Positions 33,506 through 42,098 are shown, numbered from the stretch's first letter. The stretch is 64,000 nucleotides of DNA from Mesorhizobium sp. SARCC-RB16n (GCF_008520305.1 NZ_ML703263.1:124001-188000); one strand, 5' to 3'. Numbers and translations: made by a program. Notes: generated from the sequence alone by a model not told the origin.

Positions 33506-35291
33506 TTCCGTCCCCTTTCGCCCTCGTCACCGGCATCGTCAGCACGCCGGTCGCGTTGGCGGGGCGTCCCTTCGGCCCGCTGACCGGCAGGCTGATGGTC
33601 ACCGTGGTGCCCTCGCCCGGCATGCTCTCGATCGACATGGTCCCTTCGTGCAAGGCCACCAACCCCTTCACCAGGGAAAGGCCAAGACCCGTCCCCTCGA
33701 AACGGCGGGTATAGTCGTTCTGGATCTGCATGAAGGGTTTGCCGAGATTGGCGAAATCCTCCTCGGCAATGCCGATGCCGGTGTCTCTGACCCAGAAATG
33801 CAGACGTGAGCCGATCCGCTTGGCGCCGACGACGACATCGCCGCCGTCGGGCGTGAACTTGATTGCGTTGGAAACGAGGTTGATGAGCATCTGCTGTACG
33901 GCGCGGCGATCGGCATTGATATCGCCTGCGTCTGGGGCGATCTGCGCCTGCAGGTCTATATTCTTGGCCTGCGCCTGCAGCCGCATCATCGACTGGCACA
34001 TGTCGACAGCTTCGATGAACCGGAACGGCTCCGGCTCGGTGGCGTAGGCGCCCGATTCGATCCTCGACACGTCGAGTATGGATGTCACGACTGCCAGCAA
34101 ATGCTGGCCCGAATCCCGCACGAGGCCGACATACTCCTTCTGGCGCGGGTCCTTGAAGGCGCCGAACATCTCGTGCAGCAGCATGTCGGAGAAGCCGATG
34201 ATGGCGTTCAACGGCGTGCGCAGTTCATGGCTCACCACTGCCAGGAAGCGGCCTTTGGCCACTTCGGCTGCGGCCGCCGTCTCATTGGCTTGCGCCAGTT
34301 CTTCGCGCAGCCGCGCAGTCTCGTCATTCTCGCGCAGGACAAGTGTAAAGACGTCGCTTTGTTCCTCGCCGCGCACCAGTTCGAGCGCGAATGGCTGATA
34401 ATTGTCGGCCACCAAACCATTTCCGTTCTGGGTGCCGTTGCCGCTCTGGGGCAGCCTGATGCGCAATTCGAGACGGCGCGACAGTGCGCCATCACGCATG
34501 TCGGCCAGGGCGCTGAGATAGGAGACACGGTCCGACAGGTGGACGCGGTCGAAGAGACCCGTTCCGGACAGCAATTCAGGCGGCAATTTCAGAAGCGTGC
34601 GCGCCTTGGCGGATGCATCAAGGACTTCGCCGTGGCGGGCGACCCGCAGGACCACCGCATCGATTACGTCTTCCAATCGGTCACCGGCATCGACCGCATC
34701 GGCCGCGCCGGCGGTGCCGCGAAAAGCCGATATGCGTGGGATGAGGGTCAACGCCCACGCCAAGGGCACCAGCCAGTGCCAGGCGGCGATGTGCGCGTCC
34801 GCGAATGGAAGGAAGGCGACCGACAGGGACTGAAGAGCGATGGCGACGACGGCCGATGCGCCCCCCCACAATGCCGCACGCCGCGACGCACCGATCCACC
34901 AGGCTTCGAATGGCAGCGCCAAGGCAAGCATGGCGACAGGTGAACTCAATCCGCCGGCGGCACCGATGAGACCGCCAAGGGCAATCGCCGCCATCGCCAG
35001 GGCGATCGGTCCCGCGGCGGCCATCTTGCCGGTCGCTGCTACCAGCAAGGCGACGAACCAGCACAGGCCGAAGGCCGCGAAAATGGCGGCCATGGTCACG
35101 GCGGCCCCCATGCCCGATGTAACCAGCGTGACCGCAGCACCCGCTGCAAACAACGGCGCGGCCAGCATCACGCCGATGAAACGGCGCTGGCGCTCGCGGT
35201 CGCTCCGCTGGAGAACGCTGGGATGAACCATGCGTTCACAACCGGCCGCCATTGCGCCAGGCAATTCAGCGTATCTGGCCTCGATCGGCAT
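33480..35291 (-). CDS. divJ: DivJ-like multi-pass sensor histidine kinase
   Basis: A 603-residue kinase from MPIEARYAELP. About six TM helices fill residues 41-190, followed by a PAS-like domain (about 205-320), HisKA with His355 in FLAVVSHELRTPLNAIIGF and a HATPase with INLVSNAIKFT, DTGIGI and GTGLGLSL. This multi-pass + PAS + HisKA layout is that of DivJ, the kinase that phosphorylates DivK in the CtrA circuit, and the neighbourhood (DUF1491, peptidoglycan-binding protein) is one I recall for rhizobial divJ. The kinase call is certain, DivJ identity is inferred. Start is uncertain (43-codon extension possible). Confidence 0.65.
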   Translation of the reverse strand: MPIEARYAELPGAMAAGCERMVHPSVLQRSDRERQRRFIGVMLAAPLFAAGAAVTLVTSGMGAAVTMAAIFAAFGLCWFVALLVAATGKMAAAGPIALAMAAIALGGLIGAAGGLSSPVAMLALALPFEAWWIGASRRAALWGGASAVVAIALQSLSVAFLPFADAHIAAWHWLVPLAWALTLIPRISAFRGTAGAADAVDAGDRLEDVIDAVVLRVARHGEVLDASAKARTLLKLPPELLSGTGLFDRVHLSDRVSYLSALADMRDGALSRRLELRIRLPQSGNGTQNGNGLVADNYQPFALELVRGEEQSDVFTLVLRENDETARLREELAQANETAAAAEVAKGRFLAVVSHELRTPLNAIIGFSDMLLHEMFGAFKDPRQKEYVGLVRDSGQHLLAVVTSILDVSRIESGAYATEPEPFRFIEAVDMCQSMMRLQAQAKNIDLQAQIAPDAGDINADRRAVQQMLINLVSNAIKFTPDGGDVVVGAKRIGSRLHFWVRDTGIGIAEEDFANLGKPFMQIQNDYTRRFEGTGLGLSLVKGLVALHEGTMSIESMPGEGTTVTISLPVSGPKGRPANATGVLTMPVTRAKGDGNGSLRKTG

Positions 35292-35764
35292 CAACTCAAC
35301 GCACTCGCACTCGTCGTGAACAGCTCTGCTTTTGCAGATTGTCTTGGTTGGCTTTGAAACTCGCATCCAGCGTTTAAGGAATGGATAAGGCAGGGCCGAC
35401 CAAGGCCGCCCCTGCGGCAAATATCGGGATGACGGCCGCCGAAAACCCGGGCAAATGCAGCCATAGTAAACGGAGGGTTATTCGCGAACGCCCGCCGTCA
35501 GCTGGCCAGAGACAGGGACGAGATTGCCTGCATTTGCAAAAAATATCGTATAAACAACTAGATAGATGGTCATCGGATGGTAACGAAAATCGTCCCGATG
35601 TGAAACAAATCGACAGCAAAATGCTTCGTTTCGAATTTGCCTAAAATTTGAGGAAAATTCTCGGTGATCATGCAAGCCGTCTTTCGTGCCTGTGTGCCAA
35701 CATCCTGCCCATAAAAGAGGTCATGCCATATGACGCATGATCCGGTCACGACGAGAGGCAAGGC
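35292..35764. other. AT-rich intergenic region, divergent promoters
   Basis: A 473-bp gap between the DivJ-like kinase and the DUF5330 gene. The right half (about 35520-35700) is clearly AT-rich compared with the window, the type of sequence MucR/H-NS-like proteins bind. A CtrA-like motif TTAA-N7-ATAA lies at 35374-35388, about 83 bases before the kinase start. The short frames here have no family features. Confidence 0.5.
35374..35388. promoter_or_regulatory. CtrA-site-like motif before the DivJ-like gene
   Basis: TTAA-N7-ATAA has one mismatch to the CtrA consensus. Its place in the promoter region of a cell-cycle kinase is what makes it notable. Confidence 0.3.
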
Positions 35765-36112
35765 ATGTTCTTCCTGATAAGAATGGCTTTCTGGTTTTCA
35801 CTGGTACTGCTGGCGCTGCCACTGGGTGTCGGTTCCGATGAAACGGGCCAGGAAAGCGTCGGTCCGATCCAGGCCCTGTTCGCGGCGCGCGACGCCGTCG
35901 GTGACATCGCCGGGATCTGCGAACGCAAGCCCGATGTCTGTGAGACGGGCAAATCGGCGATGCACACCATCACCGCACGCGCCAAGGAGACCGCCAAGAT
36001 CGCGGCCGCCATGCTGGACGACAAGTCCGCCGGCCCCGACACCTCGACAATGACGGGCAGCGTTCAAGAAGTGGTCCTGCCCGAAACGGTCAACCTGCCG
36101 ATAAAGAATTAG
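35765..36112 (+). CDS. DUF5330-type small secreted protein
   Basis: A 115-residue protein with an N-terminal signal or anchor (about 4-21) and a mature part with two cysteines in GICERKPDVCETG, followed by the helix SAMHTITARAKETAKIAA. This is the pattern of the rhizobial DUF5330 family, of unknown function. GAGAGGCAAGG precedes the ATG. A strong terminator follows at 36128-36176. Confidence 0.75.
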   Translation: MFFLIRMAFWFSLVLLALPLGVGSDETGQESVGPIQALFAARDAVGDIAGICERKPDVCETGKSAMHTITARAKETAKIAAAMLDDKSAGPDTSTMTGSVQEVVLPETVNLPIKN

Positions 36113-36127
36113 GCCGTCTCGACGGCG

Positions 36128-36176
36128 CACCGCGGGCTGTCTGCCCTCTCGACGCCCGCGGTGTCCTTGTTTTTTC
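36128..36176 (+). terminator. Rho-independent terminator
   Basis: CACCGCGGGC pairs perfectly with GCCCGCGGTG (10 bp, 16-nt loop), followed by TCCTTG and a run of six T. It ends the DUF5330 transcript before sufE. Confidence 0.8.
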
Positions 36177-36212
36177 CGTGACGCGGCGCCGCCGCGTGAC
36201 TATATCCGGGTC

Positions 36213-36641
36213 ATGACGACCACGATCCAGACGATCCGCGACGATTTCTCGTTCCTCGACGAATGGGAGGATCGCTATCGTTATGTGATCGAGCTTGGCG
36301 AAGCTTTGCCTCCCTTCCCCGATGCGGAGCGCAACGCCGCCAACAAGGTGCCGGGTTGCGTCAGCCAGGTCTGGCTGACCACCGAACGGGGTCCGGGCGC
36401 CGATCCCGTCATCACCTTCACGGGCGATTCGGATGCTCATATCGTGCGCGGACTGGTCGCGATCATGCTGGCGCTGTTTTCCGGAAAGACGGCAAGCGAA
36501 ATCCAGAAAACCGACGCTGAAGCCACGCTGAAGGCACTCGGCCTCGACGAGCACCTGTCACCCCAGCGCGCCAACGGCCTTCGCTCAATGGTCAAGCGCA
36601 TCAAACGCGACGCCGAGATGGCGCTCGCGCAGACCGCCTGA
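36213..36641 (+). CDS. sufE: Cysteine desulfuration protein SufE
   Basis: A 142-residue sulfur-acceptor protein that takes persulfide sulfur from SufS for Fe-S cluster assembly. The active Cys is residue 49 in NKVPGCVSQVWL, and the helical C-terminal half contains LSPQRANGLRSMVKRI. Stands alone here; the main suf operon is not in the window. Convergent with the mucR-type gene, with a strong terminator between. Confidence 0.94.
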   Translation: MTTTIQTIRDDFSFLDEWEDRYRYVIELGEALPPFPDAERNAANKVPGCVSQVWLTTERGPGADPVITFTGDSDAHIVRGLVAIMLALFSGKTASEIQKTDAEATLKALGLDEHLSPQRANGLRSMVKRIKRDAEMALAQTA

Positions 36642-36674
36642 CGGGTTTCAGCTTTCGATTTTCCACCCTCGCAA

Positions 36675-36706
36675 AATCAAACGGCGCCCGAAGGCGCCGT
36701 TTGATT
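36675..36706. terminator. Bidirectional terminator between sufE and mucR-type gene
   Basis: AATCAAACGGCGCC and GGCGCCGTTTGATT form a 14-bp perfect stem closed by a CGAA loop. The A/T-rich stem base provides T-rich 3' ends in both directions. Confidence 0.85.
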
Positions 36707-36730
36707 CGGTTCCAATCTGGCAAGCCGCGA

Positions 36731-37156
36731 CTACCGCGCCTTACGCTTGCGGCCAAGGCCCATCTTCTTGGCAAGCTGCGAGCGCGCCGCCGCGTAGTTC
36801 GGGGCAACCATCGGATAGCTTGGGTCAAGGTTCCACTTTTCGCGATACTGATCGGGCGTCAGATCATAGTGGGTCATCAGGTGACGCTTGAGTGACTTGA
36901 ACTTCTTGCCGTCTTCGAGACAGACAATGTAGTCGTCATGAACCGAGCGCTTCGGGTTGACAGCCGGCTTCTGCTTGTCGGCAGGCGGCTGTTCGACAGT
37001 TCCGCCCACACGCCCGAGAGCGGCGTGGACATCGGATATCAGGTTCGGCAGTTCGCCGACCGGCACGGGATTGTTGCTGACATAGGCAGCCACCACATCG
37101 GCGGTGAGCTCGATCAGCGCATCATTGTTTCTAGAAGGTGTTTCGACAATATCCAT
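36731..37156 (-). CDS. mucR: Ros/MucR-family regulator with non-canonical zinc finger
   Basis: A 141-residue H-NS-like global regulator. The N-terminal half is the oligomerisation region ([15 protein letters not shown]); the DNA-binding finger is [18 protein letters not shown] (about 79-96), followed by the basic tail [12 protein letters not shown]. In Ros the ligands are Cys79, Cys82, His92 and His97; here position 82 is Asp and 97 is Tyr, with His92 and His96 kept. M. loti homologues lacking ligands are known to fold without zinc. MucR proteins bind AT-rich DNA and repress exopolysaccharide, motility and cell-cycle genes. The AT-rich upstream region suits autoregulation. Confidence 0.9.
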   Translation of the reverse strand: MDIVETPSRNNDALIELTADVVAAYVSNNPVPVGELPNLISDVHAALGRVGGTVEQPPADKQKPAVNPKRSVHDDYIVCLEDGKKFKSLKRHLMTHYDLTPDQYREKWNLDPSYPMVAPNYAAARSQLAKKMGLGRKRKAR

Positions 37157-37502
37157 GGTCTTCAGGCCCCAACAAGAGTTACGTCGGTCTGTGCCCCTTT
37201 TTACAAGCAGGGCATTGCACGAATTTTGCGCAGATAGAGCTGCGACGAATCGTGTCACGGGGACATCAATGCGACCACGCGTCAAGTAAGTCAATTCGCT
37301 CCGCGCATTATATTTAGGAATGTTGATCAACTATTGCGGGATCAGCTTCAATCTTTCGTGCACCATGTAATTTTTCGATATTTCGGTCGCCAAACCGACA
37401 AAGGCTGACGTCGGGTCAGCTAGCCGTTACATTCGCGATAACTCACAAAGCAAGTTTCGATGCTCCGGTTTGCTTGGCGGCCAAGCCGACAAGCTTGGTT
37501 GT
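37157..37502. other. AT-rich region upstream of mucR-type gene
   Basis: A 346-bp region with several TA-steps and two small hairpins (GCTGAC-N5-GTCAGC near 37405-37421 and GCTTGG-CGG-CCAAGC near 37469-37483). It probably holds the mucR promoter. No supported reading frame; an untranslated RNA cannot be excluded. Confidence 0.45.
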
Positions 37503-37652
37503 TCACATCTGTCCACAAAACCACAGGTTGCCAACCCCTTGCGCACTGGCCACTTGCCAAGCCACGAATACGGTCGCATGAGACTGGCCGGCAAAGACCA
37601 GAGTTAGCAAAACAACGGCGAAGGCCGCAGCAATACGGGACTGAATGGTCAT
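37503..37652 (-). CDS. Very short secreted peptide with strong ribosome-binding site
   Basis: A 49-residue frame. GGAGGAG lies 7 bases before the ATG at 37652, the strongest ribosome-binding site in the window. The peptide opens with a textbook signal (TIQSRIAAAFAVVLLTLVF, cleavage near QSHA at about 26), leaving roughly 23 mature residues with one Cys near the end. Either a genuine small exported peptide or the 5' stump of a decayed secreted-protein gene. No family recognised. Confidence 0.5.
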   Translation of the reverse strand: MTIQSRIAAAFAVVLLTLVFAGQSHATVFVAWQVASAQGVGNLWFCGQM

Positions 37653-37764
37653 CTTCTCTCCTCCGGCCATCTCATAGGCCAATACCACCTCTACGCCACA
37701 GCTCTTGAACCCGCCCCGATCGCGTGTTCATTCGTCGTCCAAGAAATTTCCAGAGCGAGACGCA

Positions 37765-39864
37765 ATGACCAGGACTTCCCGATTTCCAATCGTCAGCCCA
37801 CCAGCACCCGAGAAGCGGCCGGTTTTCGACACGCATCACGGCATTACGCGAACCGACGAATATGCCTGGCTGCGGGCGGATAACTGGCAGGAGATGTTCA
37901 GGGATCCTTCCTTGCTCGATGTGAGCATCCGCGCCGAACTCGAAGCCGAGAATGCCTACCAGTCGAAGCTGATGGCCGACACAACAGATCTGCAAAAGCA
38001 GCTTTTCAAGGAAATGAAGGGCCGCATCAAGGAAGATGATTCTTCCGTCCCCATGAAGGATGGGCCTTATGCCTACGGCTCTTCCTTCAGGCTTGGCGGC
38101 GAGCAGCCGCGCTATTTCCGCATGCCGCGCGATGGCGGCCCCGAGCAGATCCTGCTCGACGGCGATGCCGAGGCCGAGGGCAAGGCCTATTTCCGGCTTG
38201 GCGGTGTCGACCATTCGGCCGATCATCGCAAGCTCTTGTGGGCCTTCGACGACAAGGGTTCCGAATTCTACACGCTGCGCGTGCGCGACCTTGGCGATGG
38301 CAAGGAGCTGGCGGATCAGATTCCCGCCACCGGCGGTTCGGGCGTGTGGGACGCGGGCAATGACGGGTTCTTCTATACGCGCCTCGACCCCAACCACCGG
38401 CCGTCGAAGGTGCTGTTCCACGCCCTGGGGGAGAACCCCGAAAACGACCGCCTGATCTATGAGGAAACCGACCCCGGCTTCTTCATGAACGTCGACGGAA
38501 CCCGCAACAATGAATGGATCATGATCGGCATCAACGATCACGAGACCTCGGAATATCGCCTGCTGAGCGCCAGCGATCCATTTGCCGAACCGAAGCTGGT
38601 TTCGGCGCGCGAGACCGGCCTTCAATATGAGCTGGAGGAAGGCGGCGATATCTTCTTCGTCCTGACCAATGCGGACGGTGCCAAGGACTTCAAGATCATG
38701 ACGGCGCCGGCGAGCGATCCGGTTCGCGCCAACTGGCAGGAACTGGTGCCGCATGAACCTGGCCGGCTGATCCTGTCGGTGATCGGCTTCAAGGACCACA
38801 TGGTCCGGCTCGAGCGCAAGGAAGGCCTGCCGCGCATCGTCGTGCGCGATCGCACCAATGGCGAGGAGCACCTGATTTTCTTCGATGAGGAGGCCTTCTC
38901 GCTCGGCCTTTCAGGTTCCCTGGAATACGACACCGAAATAATGCGCTTTTCCTACTCGTCGATGACGACGCCGTCGCAGGTGTTCGACTACAACATGCGC
39001 ACCCGTGAGCGCGTGCTGCTCAAGACCCAGGAAGTTCCATCCGGCCACGACCCCCATCGTTACGTCACGAGGCGGCTGATGGCGCCCGCGGCCGATGGCG
39101 AACTGGTGCCGATCTCGCTTCTGCATCACCGCGACACGCCGCTGGACGGGTCCGCGCCTTGCCTGCTCTACGGTTACGGCTCCTACGGCATCGCCGTGCC
39201 GGCCGCCTTCAATACCAACTGGTTCTCGCTGGTCGACCGCGGCCTGATCTTCGCCATTGCCCATGTCCGCGGCGGCAAGGACAAGGGTTACGGCTGGTAT
39301 GATGACGGCAAGCGGGCGCGCAAGATGAACACCTTCACCGATTTCATCGCCTGCGCCCGCCACCTCGTTGCCGAGCGCTATACCGCGCATGACCGCATCG
39401 TCGCGCAGGGCGGCTCGGCCGGCGGCATGCTGATGGGCGCCGTCGCCAACATGGCGCCGGATTGCTTCGGCGGCATCGTGGCCGAGGTTCCGTTCGTCGA
39501 TGTGCTCACCACCATGCTCGACGCGACGCTGCCGCTGACCCCGCCTGAATGGCCGGAATGGGGCAATCCGATTGCGTCGGCCGACGATTACCGGACGATC
39601 GCCGCCTATTCGCCCTACGACAATGTCGCTGATCTCGACTACCCGCCGATCCTGGCGCTCGCCGGTCTTACCGATCCGCGCGTCACCTATTGGGAGCCGG
39701 CCAAGTGGGTGGCGCGGCTGCGTGACCGCAAGAGCGGCGACAATCCGGTGCTGTTCAAAATCAACATGGATTCCGGCCATGCCGGTGCCTCCGGCCGGTT
39801 TTCGCGCCTGGAGGAGATCGCCTATACCTGTGCCTTCACGCTGAAGGTGACGGACAAGGCATAG
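37765..39864 (+). CDS. ptrB: Oligopeptidase B (S9A prolyl oligopeptidase family)
   Basis: A 699-residue cytoplasmic serine peptidase that cuts short peptides after Arg or Lys. An N-terminal beta-propeller (about 75-400) precedes the alpha/beta hydrolase domain with the catalytic Ser in QGGSAGGMLMG, Asp in the GLTDPRVTYWEP region and His in MDSGHAGASGR. The opening YAWLRADNWQEMFRDPS is typical for PtrB. Start MTRTSRF at 37765 was preferred to a 20-codon longer ATG start because GAGCGAGA precedes it. Confidence 0.93.
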   Translation: MTRTSRFPIVSPPAPEKRPVFDTHHGITRTDEYAWLRADNWQEMFRDPSLLDVSIRAELEAENAYQSKLMADTTDLQKQLFKEMKGRIKEDDSSVPMKDGPYAYGSSFRLGGEQPRYFRMPRDGGPEQILLDGDAEAEGKAYFRLGGVDHSADHRKLLWAFDDKGSEFYTLRVRDLGDGKELADQIPATGGSGVWDAGNDGFFYTRLDPNHRPSKVLFHALGENPENDRLIYEETDPGFFMNVDGTRNNEWIMIGINDHETSEYRLLSASDPFAEPKLVSARETGLQYELEEGGDIFFVLTNADGAKDFKIMTAPASDPVRANWQELVPHEPGRLILSVIGFKDHMVRLERKEGLPRIVVRDRTNGEEHLIFFDEEAFSLGLSGSLEYDTEIMRFSYSSMTTPSQVFDYNMRTRERVLLKTQEVPSGHDPHRYVTRRLMAPAADGELVPISLLHHRDTPLDGSAPCLLYGYGSYGIAVPAAFNTNWFSLVDRGLIFAIAHVRGGKDKGYGWYDDGKRARKMNTFTDFIACARHLVAERYTAHDRIVAQGGSAGGMLMGAVANMAPDCFGGIVAEVPFVDVLTTMLDATLPLTPPEWPEWGNPIASADDYRTIAAYSPYDNVADLDYPPILALAGLTDPRVTYWEPAKWVARLRDRKSGDNPVLFKINMDSGHAGASGRFSRLEEIAYTCAFTLKVTDKA

Positions 39865-40093
39865 CTTACGGGATCGCGTCCGGCCATGTGTCTTATACTG
39901 TCATGGCGATGATCGGCATCTCGGCGGTCATCGCCACATCGGCGATGCTGTTCAGCATCGTGCCGGCAGGCATGATGATCATGACTTTTTGAATTCCGCG
40001 CTGCTCATTTCCGCTCGCAATTGCGACGCTCGCGCGCTACCCAAAGCACGACTTTTCCGGTCAACGAAGCCCACACTCGCACAAGGGTCCATT

Positions 40094-40495
40094 ATGTTGC
40101 TCGTCGACGTCTATCTCGACAAATCGCCGATCCAGGGCATCGGTGTGTTTGCCAAGAACCACATTGCCAAGGGCACGCTCGTCTGGAAGCTCGACCCCCG
40201 GTTCGACCGGATCATCGACGTCGAGACCTATGAGGGCGAGACCGGGCCGGTGAAGAACTATCTCGACCGCTATTCCTACCCCGACCGGCGCGATCCGGCC
40301 TATATCGTCTTTGAGGCTGACGACGCCCGCTACATGAACCATGACGACGAGCCGAATTGCGATGTCTCATCGCCTGAGGAAACCTACGCCCTGCGCGACA
40401 TCGCCCCGGGCGAGGAGATGACCTGCAACTACAACCATTTCTTCGAAACGGGCTTCGATTTCCTCGGCGATCGCCACCTGCAATCCGAGGACTAG
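40094..40495 (+). CDS. SET-domain protein
   Basis: A 133-residue stand-alone SET domain. Seen: GIGVFAKNHIAKGTLVWKLD at the start (G-x-G-x-F/A segment), RYMNHDDEPNCD (the NH-S/D-x-x-PN pseudoknot motif) and LRDIAPGEEMTCNYNHF (the E-x-x-x-Y/N-Y end of the fold). In eukaryotes SET domains methylate protein lysines; bacterial stand-alone forms are of uncertain target. Its stop overlaps the convergent cytochrome gene by 4 bases. Confidence 0.85.
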   Translation: MLLVDVYLDKSPIQGIGVFAKNHIAKGTLVWKLDPRFDRIIDVETYEGETGPVKNYLDRYSYPDRRDPAYIVFEADDARYMNHDDEPNCDVSSPEETYALRDIAPGEEMTCNYNHFFETGFDFLGDRHLQSED

Positions 40496-41442
40496 TTCGT
40501 GCTTTTCTTGCGCGCCGGATAGCCGTTGGGATGCGGCGGTACCGCCTTGAGATAGGCGGCAATCGCCGCACGGTCATCCGCCGTCAGCTCGGCCATGTTG
40601 CGCTGCACGTCGACCATGGCGCCGCCGACGGAATCGAAATTCGGTGTGAACCCGGTTTCGAGGTAGTTTGCGATATCGGACGCGGACCAGTCGCCGATGC
40701 CCCCCTCGCCCGAAGTGAGGTTCGGCACGACGCCCGGGCCCACGGCGGCCACGGCACCGGCCAGCCATTCGCTTTTCTTGGTGCCGCCAGCCAAGTCGCG
40801 CGGCGTATGGCATTCGCCGCAATGACCCGGCCCTTCGACAAGGTAGCGGCCTGCCATAACAGGTTCCGGCGCGCCATCAGGCAGGGGAATGACAGGCTGG
40901 TCGCTGAGATAGAGGCGCTTCCACAGGCCGATGCCACGCCTGATGTTGAATGGGAATGCCAGCGAATTGCCCGGCGGCTTGCCGGCGGCGGCGGGGAGCG
41001 TCTTCAAGAAAGCGTAGAGGTCGGCGACATCAGAAGGTTTCATGCGCGCGTAAGAGGCATAGGGGAATGCCGGATAGAAATGCTGGCCCGTGGGCGAAAC
41101 ACCCTTCAGCATGGCATTGGCGAGATCCTCGATCGACCAGGCGCCGATGCCGTCCTTGGGATCTTGCGAAATGTTGGGAGGCACGAAAGTGCCGAACGGG
41201 GTCTTGAGTTCGAGGCCACCCACGAGTTGAAGCCGTGCATCGCCCTGCGACCCAGGCTTCGCATGGCAGGAGGTGCAGCCGCCGGCATAGAAAATGCGCT
41301 TGCCTCGGGCAGCGTCACCCGGCCCGAGTTGCGCCAGGGTTGCAGCATCGAGCCTGACCGGTGCCGACAGCAGCCACCCGGCGGCCGCGCCGGCGACGCC
41401 CAGGACGAGGGCCGCGCCGACGAGCTTCTTCAGCCATGCCAT
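40492..41442 (-). CDS. Di-haem cytochrome c
   Basis: A 316-residue exported cytochrome with an N-terminal signal or anchor (about 5-24) and two haem-binding motifs, CTSCH (about 51) and CGECH (about 204). Axial Met candidates lie in the loops after each motif. It resembles the cytochrome subunits of membrane alcohol/aldehyde or gluconate-type dehydrogenases. Start ATG at 41442 (MAWLKKL) was preferred to a TTG three codons earlier. It follows a cytochrome c' gene, 9 bases downstream, in an apparent two-gene operon. Confidence 0.88.
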   Translation of the reverse strand: MAWLKKLVGAALVLGVAGAAAGWLLSAPVRLDAATLAQLGPGDAARGKRIFYAGGCTSCHAKPGSQGDARLQLVGGLELKTPFGTFVPPNISQDPKDGIGAWSIEDLANAMLKGVSPTGQHFYPAFPYASYARMKPSDVADLYAFLKTLPAAAGKPPGNSLAFPFNIRRGIGLWKRLYLSDQPVIPLPDGAPEPVMAGRYLVEGPGHCGECHTPRDLAGGTKKSEWLAGAVAAVGPGVVPNLTSGEGGIGDWSASDIANYLETGFTPNFDSVGGAMVDVQRNMAELTADDRAAIAAYLKAVPPHPNGYPARKKSTN

Positions 41443-41451
41443 GGCTGGCAA

Positions 41452-41889
41452 TCAGCCCTTCTTGACCCTGTAGCTCTGATGGCAGGCGCCGCAATTCGAC
41501 CCAAGAACGCCGACTTGCGCTTTGAGCGCATCGACATCGGCAGGAGCCGCCGCGACGGCCGCCTTGACGTCGGCGAGATACTTATCCTCGGCCGCCTTGA
41601 AGCCGGCCATGTCTTCCCAGATCTTTGGTGCCGCCGTGGTGTCGCCGGTATCGCTGCCCTTTGGGAACAAGGCCTCTACGTCGAATTTCTCGGCATTTGC
41701 CTGCACTGCCTGCAGCTGCGTCAGCACCGCGGCGGCATCAAAGGGTTCCTCGCCCTTGGCCACTTTCGACAGGCCGCCGACGATCTTTCCGCGTTCCTTC
41801 ATCAGAGCCTGCCGATCGAGGATCGGATCGGCAAAGGCCGCCGACGCGGCGAGTGCGAGCATAGAGATGGCGACGACAAGCTTTCTCAT
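41452..41889 (-). CDS. Cytochrome c'/c-556
   Basis: A 145-residue periplasmic four-helix cytochrome: signal peptide (about 1-20, ending AFA) and a C-terminal haem site CGACHQSYR, as in cytochromes c' and c-556. Probably an electron carrier partner of the di-haem cytochrome encoded next, or a nitric-oxide-binding protein as in the c' family. Confidence 0.9.
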   Translation of the reverse strand: MRKLVVAISMLALAASAAFADPILDRQALMKERGKIVGGLSKVAKGEEPFDAAAVLTQLQAVQANAEKFDVEALFPKGSDTGDTTAAPKIWEDMAGFKAAEDKYLADVKAAVAAAPADVDALKAQVGVLGSNCGACHQSYRVKKG

Positions 41890-42011
41890 TTATTGGGCTC
41901 CGTGATGAGGGCATTTCAGGACAGGACGTTAACGGACGTGGAGAAAGGAATATTCCCTTCTGCCCGCATGAATTTTGTGTGACCTTTCCGCGGCACCTCG
42001 GTACAGAAAAA

Positions 42012-42088
42012 GAAAAGCCCCGGCATTGAACTGACCCCGTAAAGTTGGACACAACCTTCGGAGGTCAGTTCACATGCCGGGGCTTTTC
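42012..42088. repeat. Long inverted repeat after sodB (terminator with IS-end-like core)
   Basis: Arms of 25 and 26 bases (42012-42036 and 42063-42088) are identical when one is reversed, apart from a single extra G. The outer part (GAAAAGCCCCGGCAT) behaves as a terminator for sodB: on the minus strand the stem ends in GGGGCTTTTC followed by TTTTTC. The inner part, TGAACTGACC...GGTCAGTTCA around a 26-nt core, resembles the ends of IS3-family elements. Confidence 0.75.
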
Positions 42089-42098
42089 TGAAGGCCTG

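Noticed and set aside
35381-35644. 87-codon plus-strand frame in the gap before DUF5330
   Set aside because: No ribosome-binding site or conserved motif; lies in an AT-rich promoter-like region.
39903-39992. 29-codon hydrophobic frame between ptrB and the SET gene
   Set aside because: It would encode a single TM peptide, but it has no ribosome-binding site and is very Met/Ile-rich; cannot be supported.
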